This document shows positions 14,600 to 20,197 of a stretch of DNA of 20,197 nucleotides, piece by piece. The position numbers and the translations under genes are program-made. Each line of letters opens with the position of its first letter. The first letter of the stretch is position 1. The stretch covers positions 1 through 20,197 of the forward strand of contig DASSHC010000253.1 of the NCBI GenBank assembly GCA_035693105.1, in the 5' to 3' direction. Source of the DNA: DASSHC01 sp035693105. GTDB taxonomy: Bacteria > Chloroflexota > Chloroflexia > Thermomicrobiales > Thermomicrobiaceae. The notes beneath the pieces were generated by a model. That model ran no database searches. It was not told the origin of the DNA and saw only the letters and a program-made list of their open reading frames with translations.

Positions 14600-15862
14600 C
14601 TACTGCCGCAGGTAGCGCAGCGCGGCGGTGGCCAGCACCTTGACGCCGACGGCCAGCGCGTCCTCGTCGAGGTCGAAGCGCGGGTGGTGCGGCGGATAGA
14701 TGATGCCGCGCGCCGGATCGGCCACGCCCAGGCCGATCATGCTGGCCGGCACGCGCTCGGCGACGAAGGCCATGTCCTCGCCGGCCATCAGCGGCGCGCG
14801 CTCGTGGACGTGCTCGGGGCCGACCACCTCCTCGGCCGCGGCGCGCACCAGCTCGGTCAGCGCCGGGTCGTTGCTCATCGGCGGGTAGCCGCGCAGGTAG
14901 AAGGTCTCGGCCTGGGCGCGGAAGGCGCCGGCGATGCCGGCGGCGATCTCGGGGATGCGGCGCTCGATCAGGTCGCGCACCTCCGGCGCGTAGGTGCGCA
15001 CCGTGCCGGTCAGTTCGGCGCTGGCGGGGATGACGTTGCCGGCGGTGCCGGCGTGCAGCGTGCCGAAGGTGACGACGGCGGTGTCGCCGGGGTTGACCTC
15101 GCGGCTGACGATCTCCTGCAGCGCGATCAGGATGTGCGCCGCGACTACGATGGAGTCGACGGTGGTGTGCGGCGCGGCGGCGTGGCCACCGACACCGTGG
15201 ACCACGATCTTGACCGTATCGGCGGCGGCGGTGGCCGGGCCGCTGGTGACGCTGATTTCGCCGGCGCGGTAGCCGTTGGCCACGTGCAGCGCGATGGCGG
15301 CGTCGACCGGCGGGTTCTCCAGCAGGCCGTCGTGGATCATGGCCACCGCGCCGCCGGGGCCCTCCTCGGCCGGCTGGAACATCAGCTTGACCGCGCCGTC
15401 GAACTCGCCGCGGAGCTGCGTCAGCACCTCGGCCACACCCATCAGGATCGTCGTGTGGGCATCGTGGCCGCAGGCGTGCATCACGCCGGGCTTGCCGGAG
15501 CGGTAGGGGACGTCGTTGGCCTCCTCGATCGGCAGGGCGTCCATGTCGGCGCGGATGAGGAGGGTCTTGCCTGGGGCGCGCCCCTCGATCAGCCCGACCA
15601 CGCCGTTGCCGCCGGTCGTCGGGCCGGGGGTGATGCCGGCCGCGCGCAGCGTCACGGCGGGCATGAAGAGGGAGCGGCCGTCGCCGCCGACGCCCGTGCG
15701 GTGCGCTACGCTCAGCTCCCTGAGGTGCCCGGCCACCAGGCGGGCGGTGTTCGCCTCCTGCAGCGAGAGCTCCGGGTTCATGTGCAGGTAGCGGCGCGTC
15801 TCGCGGAGCCAGGCGTCCAGCTCCGGCGTCACCAGCGCCGCGACACGGTCTGCGTCAGCCAC
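14600..15862 (-). CDS. M20-family amidohydrolase (aminoacylase/carboxypeptidase type)
   Basis: A 420-residue cytoplasmic metalloenzyme of the M20D (hippurate/IAA-amino-acid hydrolase-like) group, which releases amino acids from N-acyl or peptide conjugates. Motifs are RADMDALPIEE (104-114), HACGHDAHTT (129-138) with ligands Cys131 and His133, FQPAEEGPGGA (162-172) with Glu166/167, HV at 193-194, the dimer-domain GVGGHAAAPH (223-232), GEDMAF (361-366) and the last ligand His393 in YPPHHPRFDLDE. Between TGVGG (56-60) and GNGVVGLIEG (85-94) there is an extra stretch of about 24 residues that most relatives lack. The start is GTG at 15862 with CAGGGA about 5 nt upstream. The substrate is unknown. 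Its 3' end abuts the pentapeptide-repeat remnant. Confidence 0.92.
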   Translation of the reverse strand: MADADRVAALVTPELDAWLRETRRYLHMNPELSLQEANTARLVAGHLRELSVAHRTGVGGDGRSLFMPAVTLRAAGITPGPTTGGNGVVGLIEGRAPGKTLLIRADMDALPIEEANDVPYRSGKPGVMHACGHDAHTTILMGVAEVLTQLRGEFDGAVKLMFQPAEEGPGGAVAMIHDGLLENPPVDAAIALHVANGYRAGEISVTSGPATAAADTVKIVVHGVGGHAAAPHTTVDSIVVAAHILIALQEIVSREVNPGDTAVVTFGTLHAGTAGNVIPASAELTGTVRTYAPEVRDLIERRIPEIAAGIAGAFRAQAETFYLRGYPPMSNDPALTELVRAAAEEVVGPEHVHERAPLMAGEDMAFVAERVPASMIGLGVADPARGIIYPPHHPRFDLDEDALAVGVKVLATAALRYLRQ

Positions 15863-16027
15863 GGATATCCCTGATCCTTTCCAGTTAGCCGCGATTCACC
15901 CGCGCCGGATCGTACCTGACGTGGGCCGTCCGCTTCTTCTTTCGCCCCGCGAGACGATGGTACGATGATCGCTAGGCCCATGGTGGGCGGCTGCCGGCCG
16001 CTCCACCCGGCGCGCCGGGCCTGTCGA

Positions 16028-16039
16028 GTGTTGCAACAC
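16028..16039 (+). promoter_or_regulatory. Perfect 12-bp palindrome upstream of terC-like gene
   Basis: GTGTTGCAACAC is a perfect inverted repeat ending 13 nt before the ATG at 16053. It could be an operator for a dimeric regulator, or a short hairpin near the ribosome site. It matches no operator I can name. Confidence 0.4.
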
Positions 16040-16052
16040 CTGTTGGGAACCT

Positions 16053-16760
16053 ATGACCGCGTTTCTCGTCAGTCTCCTCGGGATCATCTTGATCAACATC
16101 GTGCTCAGCGGCGACAACGCCCTGGTGATCGGCATGGCGGCGCGTAATCTCCAGCCGCGCCAGCGCCGCTGGGCGATCCTGGCCGGCGGGGCGGCGGCCA
16201 TCGTGCTGCGCGTCATCTTCACCTTCGTGGCGGTGCTGCTGCTGCGGGTGCCGCTGCTGGAGGCGCTGGGCGGGCTGCTGCTCGTCTGGATCGCCTTCAA
16301 GCTGCTGCGCGAGGGCGAGGAGGCCGAGGTCGCTGGGAAAGAGAGCATCCTGGGCGCGGTCTGGACGATCGTTTTCGCCGACATGGTGATGAGCCTGGAC
16401 AACATGCTGGCGGTAGCGGGGGCGGCCAACGGCAGCGACTTGCTGGTCTTCATCGGGCTGCTGCTCTCGATGCCGCTGATCCTCTTCGGCGCGACCTTGA
16501 TCGCGCGGCTGCTCAATCGCTACTCCTGGTTGATGATCGTCGGCTCGGCGGTGCTGACCATCACCGCCGCCAACATGGTGGTGAGCGACGAGGTCGTGGG
16601 CACGTGGGTGGCGGGCTGGCACGATCTGGCGCTGGCCGGGCTGGCCGCGGGCTTCACCGTGCTGGTGCTGGCGCCGACGCTGCTGCGCTGGCGGCGCATC
16701 CGGCTGGAGCGGCTGGAGGAGCATGTGCGGCACCCGGACCGGGTACACTTGCCGGAGTAA
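16053..16760 (+). CDS. TerC-family integral membrane protein (YjbE-like, probable metal exporter)
   Basis: A 235-residue, about seven-helix membrane protein. The two halves each carry the TerC acidic signature inside a helix: NIVLSGDNALVIGMAARNL (15-33, Asp21) and ADMVMSLDNMLAVAGAA (109-125, Asp110 and Asp116). Members of this family export manganese, sometimes loading exoenzymes, or are linked to tellurite and acid stress. The sequence shows the family but not the metal. The C-terminal tail after the last helix is basic and cytoplasmic (LLRWRRIRLERLEEHVRH). The ribosome site is weak (GGGA, 5 nt before ATG). It is followed after 27 nt by a small unknown gene on the same strand, probably in one transcript. 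Confidence 0.92.
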   Translation: MTAFLVSLLGIILINIVLSGDNALVIGMAARNLQPRQRRWAILAGGAAAIVLRVIFTFVAVLLLRVPLLEALGGLLLVWIAFKLLREGEEAEVAGKESILGAVWTIVFADMVMSLDNMLAVAGAANGSDLLVFIGLLLSMPLILFGATLIARLLNRYSWLMIVGSAVLTITAANMVVSDEVVGTWVAGWHDLALAGLAAGFTVLVLAPTLLRWRRIRLERLEEHVRHPDRVHLPE

Positions 16761-16787
16761 CGACGACTGGAAAGGACGCGCGCGCTC

Positions 16788-17054
16788 GTGGAGCCGTTCA
16801 CGCTGGACGACCTGCACCGCATCTACATCATCGTGCCGCGCGAGGACGGGCTCGGCACCGAGAATCTGACGGTGGCGCAGATGAGCGACCGGCAGTTCCG
16901 CTGGTGGGTCAAGGAGAAGGCGGCGCGCGAGGGGGTGCGCATGATCCTGCCGATCGGGCGGATCGGCCACGAGACGCGCCTCTACATGCTCAACCGCCTG
17001 CGGGACTCCGGCGTCAAGATCTACAAGCTGGCCGAGCCGCAGCCGGGGGGCTAG
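16788..17054 (+). CDS. Small hypothetical protein downstream of the terC-like gene
   Basis: An 88-residue protein starting at GTG 16788, with GGAAAGGA about 11 nt upstream. The sequence looks folded: an N-terminal MEPFTLDDLHRIYIIVPRED, then LTVAQMSDRQFRWWVKEKA, then GVRMILPIGRIGHETRLYML and a final RDSGVKIYKLAEP strand. I recognise no family. Strong third-position GC and the close spacing to the terC-like gene support it as real and possibly co-transcribed. It might be a small accessory protein, but nothing in the sequence shows this. Confidence 0.7.
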   Translation: MEPFTLDDLHRIYIIVPREDGLGTENLTVAQMSDRQFRWWVKEKAAREGVRMILPIGRIGHETRLYMLNRLRDSGVKIYKLAEPQPGG

Positions 17055-17073
17055 GGGCCGCCCTCATCCCCCG

Positions 17074-17139
17074 CCCTTCTCCCGATGCGCGGGAGAAGGG
17101 AGCAGGAACGGCTGTAGGGGCGGCCCCCCGTGGCCGCCC
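17074..17139. repeat. Pair of GC-rich hairpin repeats between convergent genes
   Basis: CCCTTCTCCCG (17074-17084) and CGGGAGAAGGG (17090-17100) form a perfect 11-bp stem with a 5-nt loop. A second hairpin is GGGCGGCC (17118-17125) with GGCCGCCC (17132-17139). The first belongs with the CCCTCTCCC-type repeat at 19780-19880. They lie between the convergent 88-residue gene and proline dehydrogenase and could act as a two-way terminator. Confidence 0.7.
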
Positions 17140-17189
17140 TCGTCGTCTCGCGCACCGGCTTCGGGTAGGGGTTGGCGCCGCGCCCGCCC

Positions 17190-18104
17190 CTATCGCCGCG
17201 TCAGGTTGCGCAGGACGAAGAGGAGGTTGGCGGGGCGCTCGGCCATGCGGCGCATGAAGTAGGGGTACCACTGCGCGCCGAAGGGGACGTAGATGCGCAG
17301 GTGGTAGCCGTCGCCGGTGAGCTGCCGCTGCAGGTCGCGACGGATGCCGTAGAGCATCTGGAACTCGAAGCGGTCCGTGCCGATCCCCAGCCGCTGGGTG
17401 AAGCCCCGCGCCACCCGGATGATCGCCTCGTCGTGGGTGGCGATCGCCGGATACGTGCCGTGCTCGAGCAGTTGCTCCATCTCGCGGCGGTAGGCCGCGT
17501 CGACGTCGGGCTTGCGCGGGTAGGCGACGCTGGGCGGCTCCAGATAGGCGCCCTTGACCAGCCGCACGCGCGCCCCGCGCTCGATGGCGGTCTGGACATC
17601 CTGCTCGGTGCGGTAGAGGTACGATTGCAAGACGATGCCGACGTGGTCGCCGAACTCGGCGTGCAGGTCGTAGAAGATCGCCAGCGTGCGCGCGGTGTAG
17701 GCCGAACCTTCCATGTCGATGCGCACGAAGCTGTCCAGCTCGGCGGCCGTCTCTAGGATCGGGCGTAAATTGGCGCGGCAGAGCTGCTCGTCGATATCGA
17801 GGCCGAGCATGGTGAGCTTGACCGAGATGGCGCTGTCGATCCCCTCGGCCTTGATGCGCTGCAGGATGGCGCGGTACTCGCTGGACGCAGCGGTGGCGGC
17901 CTCGGCGCTGGCGACGTTCTCGCCAAGCTTGTCGAGGGTGACGGTCACGCCGCGCCGGTTGAGGCGCCGCACGACCTCGGCGGCCTCCTCGAAGGTGTCA
18001 CCGGCCACGAAGCGCAGCGCCAGATCGCGCGAGAGATTGGCATGAGTCACGCGCTCGGAGACCCAATCGTTTCCGGCTAGCGCCAGCATCGCGGAGCGGA
18101 GCAT
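17190..18104 (-). CDS. Proline dehydrogenase (monofunctional, FAD-dependent)
   Basis: A 304-residue enzyme that oxidises proline to pyrroline-5-carboxylate with FAD, passing electrons to quinone at the membrane. Length and motifs match the monofunctional type studied in Thermus. The equivalents of its active-site residues are all present at a constant offset: Lys96 (SVKLTMLGLD), Asp130 (RIDMEGS), Tyr272 (RIYVPFG), and Arg285-Arg286 (YFMRRMAERPANLLFVLRN). Other conserved blocks are RLVKGAYLEP (181-190), ATHDEAII (222-229) and EFQMLYGIRRDLQ (247-259). ATG at 18104 is chosen because GAGAGG lies just upstream and the usual N-terminus follows; the longer frame to 18254 runs through a repeat. No P5C dehydrogenase gene is in the window. 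A palindromic repeat lies about 70 nt upstream. Confidence 0.94.
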   Translation of the reverse strand: MLRSAMLALAGNDWVSERVTHANLSRDLALRFVAGDTFEEAAEVVRRLNRRGVTVTLDKLGENVASAEAATAASSEYRAILQRIKAEGIDSAISVKLTMLGLDIDEQLCRANLRPILETAAELDSFVRIDMEGSAYTARTLAIFYDLHAEFGDHVGIVLQSYLYRTEQDVQTAIERGARVRLVKGAYLEPPSVAYPRKPDVDAAYRREMEQLLEHGTYPAIATHDEAIIRVARGFTQRLGIGTDRFEFQMLYGIRRDLQRQLTGDGYHLRIYVPFGAQWYPYFMRRMAERPANLLFVLRNLTRR

Positions 18105-18172
18105 CGGCCTCTCTCTAGAGTGACGACGACCGGTGGACGTTGCGGCCCTTCGTAGGAATTCGGCGTCCGCAT

Positions 18173-18294
18173 CGCGCGGGGCTAAAGCCACCGCGCTAGA
18201 TCTTTCCGAAAGCCTGCTGAAGCAGGCTAGAGAATAGAACTCAGCCTGTTTCAACCGGCTTCGTCCCTTAGCGCGGTGGTTTCAACCCCGCGCG
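18173..18294. repeat. Nested inverted-repeat element upstream of proline dehydrogenase
   Basis: Outer arms of 26 bp, 18173-18198 and 18269-18294, pair with 3 mismatches; their core is GCGGGGCTAAAGCCACCGCG and its complement. Inside are a perfect 7-bp hairpin, AGCCTGCTGAAGCAGGCT (18211-18228), and a related but degenerate segment, AGCCTGTTTCAACCGGCT (18243-18260). The whole gap 18105-18452 holds no gene. The size, nested symmetry and lack of coding suggest a mobilised non-autonomous palindromic element. No flanking target duplication could be recognised. Confidence 0.72.
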
Positions 18295-18368
18295 AGCCAG
18301 CATCGGCGCGAAATCACCTCGTCAGTCGCGCCGCGCCCACCACCTCGCAGTGTAGCACGCGTCCCCGG

Positions 18369-18398
18369 CTGCCACGCGAACATCAGTTCGGATAGAAT
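18369..18398 (+). promoter_or_regulatory. Probable promoter of the HD-domain gene
   Basis: TAGAAT (18393-18398) matches the -10 consensus in five of six bases. CTGCCA (18369-18374), 18 nt upstream, matches the -35 consensus in four of six. Transcription would begin near 18405, about 48 nt before the start codon. Confidence 0.45.
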
Positions 18399-18452
18399 TG
18401 CCGGGTATCGCGCGTCCACCGCGTCCACGCCCCCATGTCCACGAGGGAGCCA

Positions 18453-19766
18453 ATGATGGCCGAGCCCTGGGTCACCACCATCCGCGACAGCCTCTACGAC
18501 CGCATTCCGCTGACCGCGGCCGAGGTGGCGCTGATCGAGACGCCCGCCTTCCTGCGGCTCGACCGCATCCAGCAGCTCGGCTTCGTCAGCAAGGTCTGGC
18601 CGGGCGCCAAGCACACCCGCTTCGAGCACTCGCTGGGGGTCTTCCACCTGATGCGCCAGGCGCTGGCCGGGCTACGCGCCCGGCCCGAGGGCACGCTCAT
18701 CGACGACACCACCGCCCGCGCCGCGCTGGCCGCCGCGCTGCTGCACGACGTGGGCCACTACCCCTTCAGCCACGGCATCGAGGAGCTGGGCGCGCCGGTG
18801 CCGCCGCACGAGGCCGTCGGGCGAAGCGTCATCGAGCGCGGCGAGGTGGCGGCGGTGCTGGCGGAGCGCTGGGGAGTGGACCCGGCGCGGGTGGCGGCCT
18901 TCATCGATCCGCGCAATGGTCTCTCCGACATCGACCGGCTGGTGCGCGGGCTGCTCAGCGGCGCGCTGGACGTCGACAAGCTCGACTACCTGCCGCGCGA
19001 CGCGCGCAACTGCAACGTGCCCTACGGCGGGGTCGATACGCCGCGCCTGCTCGACGCGCTGCGGGTCGGCAGCGTGGAGGGCAGCCCGCGCCTCGTGCTG
19101 GGCGAGAAGGGGGTGAGCCCGCTCGCCTCGCTGATCCACGCGCGCCAGGAGATGTTCGACAACGTCTACTGGCACCACACCAACCGCGCCTGCATGGTGA
19201 TGCTGCTGCGCGCGGTGCAGGACGCGCTGCTGGCCGGGCGGCTGGAGCCCGCCGCGCTGGCCGGGCACGACGACTGCTCGCTGCTGGACGCGCTGGCCGC
19301 GCCGGAGATGCCGGCCAGCACCCGGGCGCTGGTCGATGGGCTGCGCGGAAGGAAATTGCACAAGCGCGCGGTCGAGGTCAGCGCGCGGGCCGGAGAGCTG
19401 TATCGGTATCTCGGCGGGCTCTACGCCGAGCCGGCGCGGCGGCGGGCGGCGGAGCTGTCCCTGGCGGCGCGGCTCGGGCGCGAGCTGGGCACTGAGGTGG
19501 CCGGGCACGAGGTGCTGATCGACATCCCCAAGCCGGAGCGCTGGCGCACCGACGTCTGGGTCTGCTACGCGCGCCCGCCGGTCGGCTTCAAGCCGCTGAT
19601 GTCCTGGCAGGAGGCGGTCGGCATGAGCGACGACGACCTGAAGCGCTATGAGGAGCACCGGCGCCTGATCCGCATCGTGGCCAGCGAGCGCATCCGCGAC
19701 GAGGTCGCCCGCCGCTGGGAGCACCTGCTGCTGCCGCTGCTGGGCGGCGCGGCGCTGGGAGGGTAG
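18453..19766 (+). CDS. HD-domain metal-dependent phosphohydrolase (dGTPase/SAMHD1-like)
   Basis: A 437-residue HD-superfamily enzyme. Metal-site residues are visible in HTRFEHSLGV (His59, metal ligand), LLHDVGHYPFSH (His98-Asp99), PPHE (His119) and ALDVDKLDYLPRDA (Asp175), the spacing of bacterial YwfO-like and SAMHD1-like dNTP triphosphohydrolases. RIQQLGFVSKVWPGAKHTRF is the usual lead-in block of this group. The nucleotide preference cannot be read from sequence. GAGGGAG at 18443-18449 serves ATG 18453 or ATG 18456, the latter at better spacing; ATG 18435, which adds six residues, lies before this site and is less likely. A GC-rich hairpin repeat lies 13 nt after the stop. Confidence 0.9.
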   Translation: MMAEPWVTTIRDSLYDRIPLTAAEVALIETPAFLRLDRIQQLGFVSKVWPGAKHTRFEHSLGVFHLMRQALAGLRARPEGTLIDDTTARAALAAALLHDVGHYPFSHGIEELGAPVPPHEAVGRSVIERGEVAAVLAERWGVDPARVAAFIDPRNGLSDIDRLVRGLLSGALDVDKLDYLPRDARNCNVPYGGVDTPRLLDALRVGSVEGSPRLVLGEKGVSPLASLIHARQEMFDNVYWHHTNRACMVMLLRAVQDALLAGRLEPAALAGHDDCSLLDALAAPEMPASTRALVDGLRGRKLHKRAVEVSARAGELYRYLGGLYAEPARRRAAELSLAARLGRELGTEVAGHEVLIDIPKPERWRTDVWVCYARPPVGFKPLMSWQEAVGMSDDDLKRYEEHRRLIRIVASERIRDEVARRWEHLLLPLLGGAALGG

Positions 19767-19779
19767 CCCGTATGGGGGG

Positions 19780-19880
19780 CCCTCACCCCAACCCCTCTCC
19801 CCTGCGGGGGCGAGGGGCCACGACGGATCGTCCGTAACCTGCTCCCTCTCCCGCGCACGGGAGAGGGCGGGGGGTGAGGG
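19780..19880. repeat. Composite palindromic repeat after the HD-domain gene
   Basis: Outer arms CCCTCACCCC (19780-19789) and GGGGTGAGGG (19871-19880) are perfect complements. They enclose two hairpins: CCCCTCTCCCC with GGGGCGAGGGG (19792-19802 and 19807-19817, one mismatch), and CCCTCTCCCG with CGGGAGAGGG (19844-19853 and 19858-19867, perfect). It may double as the terminator of the HD-domain gene. Confidence 0.75.
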
Positions 19881-19922
19881 CAACCCCTGGCGGGAGGATG
19901 AGGGCTCCCCGGCGGCTACAGG

Positions 19923-20171
19923 ATGACGGCTTTGCTACGACGAATGCCGCTTCGTGGTGGCCGATGCGTGAGTCGGGGCGGAGCCGCGAGCGTGGAGCGC
20001 CTCTTCAAGAGCTGGACCGAGATCGGCCAGCGCGCGGCCATCATCGTCCTGCGCACCGTACTGAACTGTTGTTTGCAGCGCGAGATCGAACGCGCCGCCG
20101 TGTGCGAGGGGGTGGAGGCCAGGGTGCGGGCGGAAGCTCGCCGGGGACCCGCGGTAGCAGACGGCGACTGA
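19923..20171 (+). CDS. Doubtful small hypothetical protein
   Basis: An 82-codon frame whose first 23 codons are Arg/Gly-rich and overlap the tail of a repeat region. The later part, from a possible GTG start at 19992, reads MERLFKSWTEIGQRAAIIVL and then RTVLNCCLQREIERAAVCEG, with good third-position GC and a helical look. I recognise no family and see no clear ribosome site (GGAG about 12 nt before the GTG). It may be a real short gene of about 59 residues, or a decayed one. Confidence 0.35.
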   Translation: MTALLRRMPLRGGRCVSRGGAASVERLFKSWTEIGQRAAIIVLRTVLNCCLQREIERAAVCEGVEARVRAEARRGPAVADGD

Positions 20172-20197
20172 GCGCTGCCCGGCCTAGGGCGCCTCGT

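Noticed and set aside
14588..15874. Plus-strand open frame of 428 codons
   Set aside because: It is the antisense of the M20 amidohydrolase and is rich in His/Asp/Gly/Arg with no family pattern.
15940..16052. yybP-ykoY manganese riboswitch ahead of the terC-like gene
   Set aside because: This riboswitch often precedes TerC-type exporters, but I cannot find its conserved internal-loop sequences in this leader. An Infernal search with the Rfam model would settle it.
17190..18254. Longer, 354-residue proline dehydrogenase
   Set aside because: The extra 50 residues run through the palindromic repeat and do not resemble the family. The ATG at 18104 has a ribosome site and gives the normal length.

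Overview
The window is about 20 kb of GC-rich, densely coded bacterial chromosome. No rRNA, tRNA, phage, IS or CRISPR feature was seen. Three things point to a Chloroflexota bacterium of the Thermomicrobia/Sphaerobacter type: the Ser/Thr/Gly/Ala-rich linker after the lipobox of the solute-binding protein, the style of the GC-rich intergenic hairpin repeats, and the mix of peptidases. This placement is inferred from composition and style only; no marker gene is present.

Layout. (1) 1-1361, minus strand: the 5' end of a glycogen debranching-type glucosidase running off the left edge, preceded by a polyprenol-phosphate mannosyltransferase-like GT2. (2) 1714-9268, minus strand: a probable peptide-uptake operon, in transcription order a 1134-residue M14 zinc carboxypeptidase, a family 5 solute-binding lipoprotein, and DppB- and DppC-type permeases. 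A TTGACA-17-TAGTCT promoter lies upstream. No ATPase gene is visible. (3) 9493-10230, plus strand: a VapBC toxin-antitoxin pair whose promoter carries a palindrome between the -35 and -10 boxes and appears to give a leaderless mRNA. (4) 10328-11982: an EamA/DMT exporter, a small acidic protein of unknown function convergent with it, and an antibiotic-biosynthesis-monooxygenase-domain protein. (5) 12048-15862, minus strand: a secreted S53 sedolisin, a pentapeptide-repeat gene remnant, and an M20 amidohydrolase. (6) 16053-17054, plus strand: a TerC-family membrane protein and a small unknown protein. (7) 17190-18104, minus strand: monofunctional proline dehydrogenase. (8) 18453-20171, plus strand: an HD-domain phosphohydrolase and a doubtful small ORF.

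How the genes fit together. Much of the window is about protein and peptide use. A secreted acid-type S53 protease could make peptides, a Dpp/Opp-like importer could take them up, M14 and M20 hydrolases could trim peptides or acyl-amino acids, and proline dehydrogenase could feed proline into catabolism. This functional grouping is inference; only the M14-SBP-permease set looks like one transcription unit.

Non-coding content is substantial: at least three families of palindromic intergenic repeats (3756-3923, 17074-17139 with 19780-19880, and 18173-18294), two strong terminator-like hairpins (11992-12017 and 14358-14383), and three promoter-like sites sharing a TAGNNT -10 box. The most rewarding targets are the duplicated calcium-loop-like N-terminus of the M14 protein, the leaderless vapBC promoter with its embedded operator, and the pentapeptide-repeat fossil behind the M20 gene. 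I did not find a clearly new biological system.
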